DNA of 64,000 nt from Haliclystus octoradiatus (Eukaryota; Cnidaria; Staurozoa; Stauromedusae; Haliclystidae): the NCBI GenBank assembly GCA_916610825.1, contig OU744447.1, positions 5,773,402 to 5,837,401 of the forward strand. The letters run 5' to 3'. Below are positions 1 through 12,100 of this stretch, in pieces. Numbering within the stretch: the first letter of the stretch is position 1; each line of letters begins with the position of its first letter. Under the pieces are notes generated by a model. The model worked only from the letters and a program-made list of their open reading frames with translations, did not search any database and was not told the origin of the DNA. Position numbers and translations under genes: made by a program.

Positions 1-185
1 CACAAAGACATGCGCATTTAAAGGTTTTAGATAAGGTAGCACCGTCTTACATTGCCGCTATAGTCAATGAAGTTTTCCCAATACATTTGTATTGCTCTTG
101 TTCCCATAACACAATGACTTAAGATGACTTCTTGAACTTACGACACACTCACAACAGCCGGAAGCACAGCGGATGATAAACCTAC

Positions 186-3100
186 CTTGCAACATCTGCA
201 AGTTCCTCTAGTTTGTTTCCACCATTACCATCTTCTTCTTTTATTCTAATCGTTTTTAGCTTTTCAATAGCTTCTTCATTGCTTTTTAGAGATAATAAAT
301 GCTGTTGTGGTTGTAGCTCAGATAAAATGTTACAATTATTAAGATGACTTTTACCGTACTCTGAAAACAAAATATTGCAAAGACATTGAAATTGTGAAAA
401 GAGAATGAGTTGGTCTGATATAAATTAAAGCTGTTGAAGCAGGTTTTACATGCACATAGTTTTGTGAGTTCATAAACAGTGCATGAAAAGTTTTGAGTTC
501 ATGAAAATTCATGATTTCATGAACACTTCATGAACTTTGTGAACTTCATGAACAGCTCATGGATATTTTTTGTGGGTTCATGAAAACTTCATGAAATGCT
601 CACAAATTTATAAACTTTTGTTCACAGGGGAATTTTCTCAAAAGTTCATGTACTTTTGGGCTATTTCACTTTCATGAACTAATGAACATTTTTATAGGGT
701 AGATAGGCCCTCCAAAAATAACAAATTGTTGCGCATTTATGTTGATCATTCACACAAGTCTATATCGTAAAAATTTTACAATAATGTAAAATAAATTAGA
801 TACAACATAAACAAAATGTGTTTATCCCCCCAGTACGCTTGTAATTTTCAAAGGCAATGTATCAATATATCCTATTTAGAGGAATGCCAACAATTCGAAT
901 CACTAAGCCACTCCCTAGAAACTAAAATAAGTAGGCCTATTACTTGCAATTAATTTGGGTTTAATACAAGATACATAGTGTGATACGTATTTCATGAACA
1001 TTTTCTTCTCTGCTCATGAATTCATTAATTTGTACAGCCTGGGGACACTGTAAGATTACATCAGAATTCAGAATGTATCATAAAAGAGTTTGCAACCATA
1101 ACATCTCTTGTAAATGATGATGTGATGAACGTGAAATTACTCAAGTTTTCATGAACACTTTATGAACATTCCATGCCCTGTTCAGGAACAGTTCATGAAG
1201 GTTTATGAACTATTCATGAACAATTTTGCCAATTTCACATTCGAGAACTGGCAAACCTTTTCAAAGGGGATATTAAATTATTTTTCTGAAAACAAAATCG
1301 TCTTTATCAGACATTCAGCTCAATGAGCCTTACGTTTCATGAATAAAAATTCAAAATATAATTAAAAAACATTAAACCTTTGAAATCTTTGTAATCTTCA
1401 AGAATATTTTCACTAGCTAGAGATTGGAGAATATTCCTGAAATGAATAAAAAATAGAACAGATTATAAACTATTGTATACTGTAGTTCCTTTGTCGCATA
1501 AGATTTTATAAACAAAAATGATTGCAATAAATTATGATAAAGTTGTATAGGCCTATGTACATTAATCAGCAGTATTATTCAAAGACAATGATATTACAAA
1601 TCTAGTAAAACAATGAATTTAAATAAAAAAGTTTATACATTATCCAGTTACATTATGAACAGGGTCAGACAAAAGGTTCAGCCTTCTGAAATCCTAGAGG
1701 CATTTCAACAATTTCTTCTGAATTATTTTGTTGATGTTTGACCAATAAATCATCAATTACATCAATTTTCTTCTGAATTTTTTCTAGCCTTCCAGGATCT
1801 AGAATCCCAGGATCCCCACTTTTGTCCCCAATCTTGCATATACTGAAAACCTACTGAAAACATAATGGAATGGGATTGGGAATACTGAGACCATATTGAA
1901 ATTCACCACAAACTTAAACAACTAGATTCTTCACATTCTACTGAAAAACTACTGAAACGCACCTTAAAATTTAAAAGCTAGTGAAAAAAAGAGTCCAATT
2001 CACAGTAGGCCTAACCTATTCAGTAAGTTTTCAGTAGGTTTTCATTAGGTTTCAGATTTTCAAAATTCATAGTGTTATATATTCAGGTAAACATATTTTA
2101 TCGTGTGACCTTGAGAAAATCATGGTAGAAGTAAAAAAGTATTTAAATATCAATGAATTCTCCAAAATACTGTATATCAAAGCTACAAGCAACAGATAAC
2201 ATTCAGGTTCGCCTACGTATCCTATTGTGGCAATAATATAGGTAGTAGATAGACCTGTTCCACATGCCCCTGTACTCCACTTTACTGGCGGCTGTTTCGT
2301 ATAGGAGACATGAAACTTTTTAGTGAATGAAGAGATCCGCTCATTACCAAAAACCAGAATGACCAATCACTGCTTAGCATGTGCGGCCTTAGGTGGTGAT
2401 TGGTCTATTTTCCAACTTGTGAAATTGTTTGTGATGTCTTTGTGAATTGCAACTTAGGCTTTAAAAATGATTGGCACATTGCGGGGCACATCGTTTCACA
2501 TGCAAATTACACATGTGGCCTATTGTATTCTGTTTCTAAAATAGATGACACAACGTCGCTAGCGCATCATTTCATTCGCTGAAATTGTACCAAGGCCCAA
2601 ATGTAGAGTGGCATTGTAAGTAAAAGTAAGTAAAATTGTATGCATTTTTTTAAGATTTGTTTCATATCTCCGTGATCAAAGATTGTAGGATACCTACTTT
2701 TGTAAAACAACAAATATCAGAACATCACAAATTGAATGCTTAATGAATTCGTCAAACCAAGTGATGCAATCCATCTTTCACCATAGCTCGCTGCGAGCTA
2801 CAAGCAGGCCCAAAGTGTTACTAGACCTACTGTTATGCAAATATTAAACACTTGAATCTGTGCAATATGGGTTAGACGGACAGGAGTGTTGCGTCATGAG
2901 TATAACTCAACAAATTTGTTAAAAGCTTTTCAAATAACCAAATTAAGGTTTTAAATGTTATAAGTCCAAACAGTAGGCCTATTGATAAAATAGAAGGAGT
3001 GAAAATTTCATTAAAAGTGTTATATTGAAATGCTGTCCATCAAATTCCACATAAATTCTCTTTGTGATTCGAAATGAATTTGAATGTTAGGATTCAGCTA

Positions 3101-6100
3101 TGACGAACGGTAACCCAGGTAAACAAGAACATTGCTTTGAATCACGGTTCGATGATTCAAGGTTTTCTTGTATTGATAATATGCATGATACAATATTGAA
3201 TGATACGCTCGACCATCGTGGAAGAATTTGTTGAAACGTATAAAATATTTCTATTTTATAAATCAAGTATTAAACCATTTCTTGCGCAATATGGGTTATA
3301 TAAACACTTGCGTTCCTATATGGCTGTTTGGTAAGCTATTCAAGTAGAGCTTTACCACAAATATTGAATCTTCAGGTCACAACTTGTTTGTTTGTTGATT
3401 ATGCTTATTCAGAAGCCAGGCCCTCGCTTAAAACAATTCAGGAGTTCATGAACAGTTCATGAATATTCACAGACATTTCATGAATAGCTCATGAACCTTT
3501 ACATGACAGTTGATGAACAGTTCATGAAAATTTGGGGCCAAACAACGTTTATAAACTGTTCATGGACTGGTGAACTGTTTTTCGCAGGGAAAGAAAGGGT
3601 AATGACACTTTCAATGACACTGCATAGGTTCTCTTCAAGCTATGATGACTGTGCATGACAGAGTCCAAGTCTGTAATCCTGGAATCCTAGATTGCGGAAG
3701 GTTAGTGTGATGTTCCCAATTAGGTTCAAGACAATAACTAGACAATCAGCTTTAGTAACAATGTAATTCATAGGACGTTAGCTCCCACACAATGATTATC
3801 TAGTTGTACATGGGTTTATATAGTAATGGGAAATGGACTAGTGACTAGTGTCCAGATCTCCACATCTCTCTTTCCTCCGAGACATTATTATTTTAACAAA
3901 TTAATTAATGGCTAAATATGAATACAAGATTATAAGATTATACATTAACTAATTATAAATAAATACAAATCAATTACATTTATTTAATTATCAAGAATAT
4001 AGTCATCATACCTCTGTGGACGTTTGACTGTTCTGCCTGAGCGAGTAGTTTTCGTGGTTTGGTCAGAAGACGGTGTAGGTGCAGTTACAGTTGTGTCATT
4101 TGTCTCAGGTACAGTATTGGGAGAGTTACTAACACTGGGTTCACTTATGGGAGAGATAATTTTTCGAAGAAAACGTCCATTACGAGTATAAAGTCTGCCG
4201 GACGTAGTCTTAATCTTATAAGTCCGATTTTTACAAACTTCAACGATCGTCCCTCGAATAGTCCACTCCTTGGTCTGGTGGTGCTGAATGGCAACCTTTG
4301 TACCAACACGAAAAGAGGGTAGGGATTTAGAATTACGACTATAATAGTACGCCTTGCGCTTAGTTTTGGCAATTTCAGAATCTGTTACAACATCATTTTC
4401 AATTTTACCTTTAGCAGCTGTATATGCTTTAGGATGAACAGGTAACGTGTCACAGAGCTTTCTACCGAATAACATCTCAGAAGGGGATAATCCACCTTCG
4501 AGGGGAGAATTTCTAAATGCTAATAAACCAGTACGGCATTTTTCGACATCACCTTCATTCTTTTTAATAATAGATTTCATCGCCTTAACGGCAGCTTCGG
4601 CTTTTCCGTTCGATTGCGGATAACGAGGGGACGACGAATTGTGAATAAAACCCCAATCTTTAGCAAATTTTTCGAACATTTTTGATTTAAATTGTGATCC
4701 GCAGTCACTAACGATTTCTTTTGGTACCCCGAAACGAGCAAAAGCATCTTTTAAATAAGATATGACATTACCGGATTTAGAATTTTCATTAAGTAACCAA
4801 ATTTCGGGAAAAAACGATTTATAATCCGTTAAAATTAAGTAGTTTTGTTTACCATACGCGAATAAATCAGTACCGACAACATCCCAGGGACGTTCCGGAA
4901 TAGGACGTGGTTGTAACGGCTCTTTTGTATGAGACAGTAAATAACGGAGACATTGTTTACAACTACGCACAACATTTTCTATATCATTATTTAACGACGG
5001 CCAATAAATACTTTCACGAGAGCGTTGCTTAGTTTTTTCGATACCTAGATGACCATCATGCAATTTTGTTAGAATCTGGCTTCGCAATTTACACGGAATT
5101 ACAGTACGAAAACCATACAAAATAATATCGTCTACGATAGTTAATTCATGGTGAACAGGCCAGAATGTACGAACATTTAATGGCAAATCAATTTTTCGAT
5201 CAGGCCATCCATTTTCAATAAAATGTTTTAGTGACTTCATGTCGTCATCAGAATTTTGGGCTAATTTCAAATTTTCAAGTGTTACATCGAGACCATTGTG
5301 CGTTGATACAATAGCATGAATAATGGCAGGATCAGATTGATCTTCAAAATCGTCCTCAGGGGGAGATGTCGGTGCGCGAGAAAAAGCATCGGGTGCACAA
5401 TGGTCGGAACCTTTTATCCAGGACGTAGTAAAATTAAATTCAACAGTTTTTAGACGAATCTGTTGAAGACGAGGATTAGTAATTCATCTAAACAATACGA
5501 GTTAAAAATTGGAACAAGAGGTTTATGGTCAACCAAAATATCAAAATGAGGTAAACCTACTAATAATAAATAACATTTTTTAAGAGCCCATTGGACTGCT
5601 AGAGCTTCGAGCTCTATAGTAGCGTAACGTTTTTCAGCCGATGATAATAATCGAGAGCCTGCCTGAATTATCGTCTTGTTTTTGAGTAAGTGTAAAACCT
5701 AAGCCATTCAAGCGGCTAGCGTCAGATGAGAGACGGGTAGGTCTAAGAGGATTATAATATGCTAAGACGGGAGTAGAGGTCAGAGCAATTTTAACAGCTT
5801 CAAATGCACGTGCATGTTCAGGAAGCCAAACAAATTCATTTGTTTTTTCAAAAGATCACGTAGAATTTCCATGTGGGTGGCAATCTCAGACAAAAATGCA
5901 GAAAATTGATTTACCAAACCCTGAAAACTACGTAGATCAGTGATATTAGAGGGAGTCGGAAATTCGGTAATAGCTGACGTCATCTGTGGGTTAACACGGT
6001 AGCCATGACGATCAATAACATATCCACAAAAGGAAACTTCTTCTACACCGAAAATATACTTAGAACGTTCTGAAGTTACACCGTGTGTATTACAATTTGA

Positions 6101-9100
6101 CAAAAATTTACGTAGGCGATTATTATGCTCCTCAGGAGATTTGCCATATATAATTACATCATCTACGATTTTACGAACACCTTCAAGACCTTCAATCACA
6201 CGGTCCATTCTCTTATTGTGGTGTTCACTTATACTGCTGATACCAAATGGCGCTCGTGTACAAACATAACGGCCAAATGGCGTAATAAATGCAGTTAACA
6301 ATTGCGATTCAGCGTCTAAAGGACACTGCCAAGATCCGCTAAGACAATCTACCTTAGAAAAATATTTAGCTTCTGACGATTCAATGCTAGATACACATTC
6401 GTGTGGAGTTACAGATTGATAATATTCTCGTTTTACAAATTTAATGAATTTTGTCAGATCAATACATAAACGAATTTCATCACTATCTTTTTTCGGCTCC
6501 ACTACGATCGGATGACACCAATCAGTGGGTTCATCAATTTTCTTAATTACACCTAATGCTACCATACGCTCTAGTTCATTTTTAACAGCATCACGATATG
6601 GTAACGGTACACGATGAGGTGCCCAGACAGCAAATGGCACAACGTCGTCCTTCAATTAATTTTGAAAGGATCGCCCTTCATAGGAGTTAAATCTTCATCA
6701 AAAACAATTGGAAATTCAGCATAAACAGATTCTGTCAAACCTGTAAACAAAACGCAAGGGTCCTGAGTCTCAGATTGAGGGTGAGAATTATTAAATATTT
6801 TACTAACAGCACTGTTTACCTTGACCAAAGAGAGGGCGTTAATCGCTGGACGACCTAATAATAGACCTTTCATGTCTTTCAAAATATAGATCTGTTCAGT
6901 ACATGTTTTGTCGTTAACAGTCAATGTCGTTTTCAGTCTTCCTAAAACCACTAGACTTGAGCCATCGGCAGAATGTAGTCTCTTGCCCGAGGCAGATAAC
7001 TTGTCTATTTTAATTTTTAATCTATCTAACACATCCGTACCAGCGGCGGTTACAGCCGCGCCAGTATCTATAATTGCTTTAATTATTTTACGTGGGCTAT
7101 AATCAGGAAATAATACTGTAATGATATGTGACACCTAGGCTTAGCACAGCATGATATGTAATGTTTGAATACGAATAAATCAGTCTTGAGTTGAACTTCT
7201 CACATGGCGCAGTGGATTTTATACGAACCGAATTTTATGTTAAAGTAACTGACTATTACTCTTATCTAACTGCTTAGCAGTCTATTATACAAACAGTATG
7301 CCACTACCAACAAAGGCGGACTTGGAGCTCGAGAACGCCGAGTTGCGTAGACAGCTTGAAGAGAGCCTTCATGGCAACGACACGGACTCAAACGTTTCTA
7401 GTACAGGTGCAAGCAGTGCTCCAATTCAAGTCGACCCCATGGTAAACTTAATGCAAATAATGATGGAACAGCAACAGCAGCAGCAAACGCAATTTGCTGC
7501 ACTAATGGAAAAGATTATTACGCCGCAAGAGTCTCCTCTATCCAATCTCGGTAGAAGCACGATCGAACACCATGTCTCGTCTGTAGCGCCGAAAATCACA
7601 GCAAAACCACCACCGATGTTGGAAAGCGATACAACCTATCATCAATTCAAACAGTGGCTGAAAAGTTGGGATAACTACTATCAATTGGTTAACTTGAAAG
7701 AGCAATGCTACACACAACAAGTCGCCGTATTCGGAAGTTTCTGCACACCGGCGATGCTTGACAAAATGACCTTCTCTATGGCCATTCCCGAAGACAACAC
7801 GAACACCCTCGCAGCCATAATAACAGCCATCAACAATTTCTTGAAAGCCAAACTGAACGTGGCCTTGGATCGCTTGAAAGTCGTTCAAAGACACCAAGAA
7901 GACAATGAGACATTTGATGATTACTACACAGACCTGTGGGTAAAAGCAGCCAACGCAGACCTTAGAAGTATGACCCACGACGATTGGATCGCTACCCTTA
8001 TCATTATCGGTATTAACAGCAACGATACAAGACAAAAGCTATTGGAAAGGAGCCCTACTCCTACCTTACAAGAAACGCTGACAATATGTAGGAATGAAGA
8101 AAAGGGCACGATAGGTAGCCAATCACTGCGTTATCCAGCCTCGACAATAGCGGCTACAAATGGATCAACACCGATCACAAAACAGCATAACAAAGACGAA
8201 GTAAATGCAAAAATGTGTGGAAATTGCGGATATCCGCACTACTCAGGCAAAGACTGTCCCGCTAAAGGAAAAGAATGCAACAACTGCCAAAAAATTGGCC
8301 ATTTCGCGAAGGTATGCCGTTCAAAGACAGCAAGCAAAATTTCTGGTGAACAACACGACTCTGTGAAATCGCTATCTTTATCACAAAGTTCGCTAACCAT
8401 CTCGTCGTGTCAACAAAACACAGATCCGACTATCAAGATTGACGTGTATAATTCACGCACTGCAAGCTATTTGGGCACGTGTGACGTCATTCCAGACACT
8501 GGGGCTCAAGGTTCAGTCATGAGCGCATCACTGTTATCACAGCTAGGTTTAACACGCAAAGATTTAAAAGTAGACACCACGCCTACTATATCTGGGATCG
8601 AAGGGTCACCCCTTCGCGTAGTTGGTCACGTCACAGTAGACTTGAAGCTGTCAGGCAAAATAGCTTCAGAGAAAATATATATTTGTAACAATATTAAGAA
8701 GTTTTACTTATCGTTGACAGCATGTCGGAAATTGAACATTGTCCATACAACCTTCCCACAGCCTTTAGCTCAGACTATTTCTGCCACATTGACCAGTAAC
8801 CATGGAAACAGAGATTACCCTATCAAACCGACAGAAAAGGAAATGGACATCATCAAAAATGAACTGCTGGACGAATTCAAAGATGTCTTTTGATCAGAGG
8901 ATGAACTAAAGCCGATGAACTGTGAGCCAATGAAGATAGACTTGGAACCAGATGCTAAACCATATGCAATATACAATGCTCGCTCGATTCCATACGCATA
9001 CCGTGATGAAGTTAAAGCAATGATTGATGAATTGGTAGCTAAAAAGATCTACGAGCCGGTTGGTGACCGTCCAATCGATTGGTGTCATCCGCTAGTTGTG

Positions 9101-12100
9101 ATACCGAAACCTAATGGCAAGTTACGATTATGCGTAGACTTAAAACACCTGAACGATCAAGTCAGACGTCCCGTTCACCCTATGAAGACACCAAGAGAGG
9201 CTGTCTCTGGAATATCACCACGCGCACAGTATTTCACGACAATGGATGCTAAACACGGGTATTGGCAACTTGAACTAGACGAATCAGCTCGAGATTTAAC
9301 ATGTTTTATGACGCCTTGGGGACGTTACATTCATTTGCGCTCTCCAATGGGTTTCATAGCATCAGGTGACGCCTATAATTTAAGAGGCGACATTGCATTA
9401 GCTGGGCTACAACATGTACACAAAGTGGTAGATGACATATTGGCTGACGATGAAAACTTTCGTGAACACATCTTACGGGTCCGTAGCATTCTAGAGCGAT
9501 GTCGTACTCACAAAATCACTTTGAATGCAGATAAATTTAATTTTGCTAAAGCCAATGTACGATTTGCAGGTTACAACTTATCTAGAGATGGAATCGCCAC
9601 CGATCCGAAGAAAACGGATGCAATCCGGTTATTTCCACAACCGACGTCTCGAACACAATTAAGTTCATTCATGGGTTTGGTTAATCAATTGGGTCAATTT
9701 ACACCTCACATCAGTAGCGCTGCGACTCCACTTCGTGAATTATTGAAACCATCATTTGACTATATATGGACCACTGAACATACCGCCGCTTTTAATAGAC
9801 TCAAAGATTTACTTGTTAGTACGCCTATTCTAGCATCCTTTGACTTGACTGCAGAAACTGTTCTAGAAACGGACGCATCTCGTTTAGGTGGTTTGGGATA
9901 TGTACTAATGCAAAAACATGGATCAGATTGGCGATTAATCCAATGTGGCTCTCGATTTTTATCAGATCCAGAAACAAGATATCCGACGATTGAACTTGAG
10001 TGTCTAGCTATCGCCTGGGCTGTACGAAAATGTCACCTCTATCTAAGTGGCTTGTCTGGCTTTACAATAGCTACCGACCACCGACCATTGATACCGATCA
10101 TGAACGACTTCACACTCGATCAAATCACAAATGCTCGTCTGCTACGATTCAAACTGGCACTAAGCAGCTATCAATTTCACACCACATGGCGAAAGGGAAG
10201 CATACATTACATTCCTGACGCACTATCAAGAGCACCGCTGCCACTCGATGAGCTCTCTCATGAATTAGCGAACTGTGAACCAGACACTCACCTTCATCGT
10301 GAAGCCGTCATCAACATAGCAATAATCGCGCTCAATGAACAACAAGACAATAAATATGAAGATGATACTCTTAAACATTTACGACAATCAGCACAAGGTG
10401 ACCAGGAATACCAGCATTTACTAAATGCCATTGAGAATGGTCAACCAACTGAACACACCACACCATACAGTAAAGTATTCCAAGAACTATCGACCGACGA
10501 TGGCCTTATACTATTTGGTACACGTTTAATCATACCAAAGATTCTGCGCAAGGAAATATTATCTAAGTTTCATGACTCGCATCAAGGGATAGAGAGAACG
10601 AAACGGAGAGCTCGTCAAGCCGTCTATTGACCGGGTATCAACGCTGACATCAAAAACTGCGTAGAGAATTGTGACCAATGTCAGCAGAGACTACCAAGCT
10701 ACCGCGTGAACCAATGCAGTATGATATCCTGCCTAAAAGGGTATTCGAAAGTGTGTCGTCTGATTTATTCAGCCACTCCGGAAGCACGTACATGGTATAC
10801 GCTGACCGCCTATCCGGCTTTCCGTTCGTAACACAATGGCGAAGTGACCCAACGGCATCAGATGTTATCAAAATTGTGCGCAAATACTTTGTGCTGACTG
10901 GAGTGCCTGTAGAAATGAGAACAGACGGTGGCCCGCAATTCAAAGCCAAAGCGTTTAATGATTTTTTGACCAGATGGGGAGTCCGATGGAATCTGTCTAC
11001 TCCGCACTATCCGCAATCAAACGGCCACGCCGAAAGTGCTGTCAAGTCCATCAAAAGTTTGGTTGTCAAACAGCCAAACGGCGATATAACATCAGAGATT
11101 TTTTTACATGGCCTGTTAGAGCTACGAAACACGCCCAGAGCTGATGGCAGATCCCCATCTCAAATTTTATATGGCCACCAACTCCGTTCCAAAGTCCCTG
11201 CACATTATTCAGCATTTGCCAAAATCTGGCAAGAAGCCGCCGAGGATGCAGACAACAAAGTTGAAGATATGAAAGTATTACAAAAGTTTTATTATGATCG
11301 CACCACCCAGATGTTGCCACGGTTAAACATCGGAGACACGGTCCTAATACAAGACCCTCGAACCAAGAGATGGACGTAAAAGGGAATCGTTATTGGCATC
11401 GGACAGAATCGAGACTATCACGTCAAACGACCGTCTGGTCGCTTGTACTGGCGTAATCGCCGATTTTTAAGACGAATTAAACAAACCAATGCCGATCAAC
11501 CAAGAACATCAACCGACCTTGATGAGCCACCGTCAACTGACACGAACAAAGAAACCAAAGCAACATTACGTAGAAGTACGCGGCTGACTAAACCGGTTAA
11601 CCGCTACGGACAGTAAACCTCAACGGACTTGAAATGGACTTATAACTCATAACAATTTAAATCTAATTTCTTTCTATTTGATCTAAAAGTATATAATAAT
11701 TTCTATTTGTTTTGTGCTTACGTAAAAACGTATTGTTAAAGTTGAAATAGAAGTTAGGATACCTCCTTTCAACTAGAGGGAGGTGTAATAATATGTGACA
11801 CCTAGGCTTAGCACAGCATGATATGTAATGTTTGAATACGAATAAATCAGTCTTGAGTTGAACTTCTCACAAATACATTAGCCTTAAATTGATCGTCTTT
11901 AATGTCTGTTCGAGTACAATATATATTTAAGACAGATTTGTCTGAACAAATTTGGGAACCTTTAAAATGGTTCGATTTTTTGCATAAATTACATGTCTTA
12001 CCATACGCAGGACACTTGCCTCGTTCATGATCTTTAGAACAATATCTACAGTTCTTGATATTTTTAGACTTCTGCTTCTGTTCGGCTTTATTATTCTTGT

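Larger units (their letters stand above)
7117..11871 (+). mobile_element. Ty3/gypsy LTR retrotransposon, element 2, nested in element 1
   Basis: Two 88-bp direct repeats (7117-7204 and 11784-11871) start TGTAATRATATGTGACACC, end TTCTCACA and differ at one base (G/A). Target duplication AATAC occurs at 7112-7116 and 11872-11876. A primer-binding sequence TGGCGCAGTGGATTTT abuts the 5' LTR; it resembles the tRNA-Ser-type sites known from some insect gypsy elements. A purine tract (AACTAGAGGGAGG) abuts the 3' LTR. Gag-protease, RT-RNase H and integrase lie between. The coding region has three in-frame stops (8891, 10628, 11377) and a frameshift near 10680, so this copy looks dead despite its nearly identical LTRs. 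Confidence 0.93.

Noticed and set aside
2067..2366. 99-codon minus-strand frame
   Set aside because: No recognisable domain, no consistent splice partners, and it starts inside a MITE.
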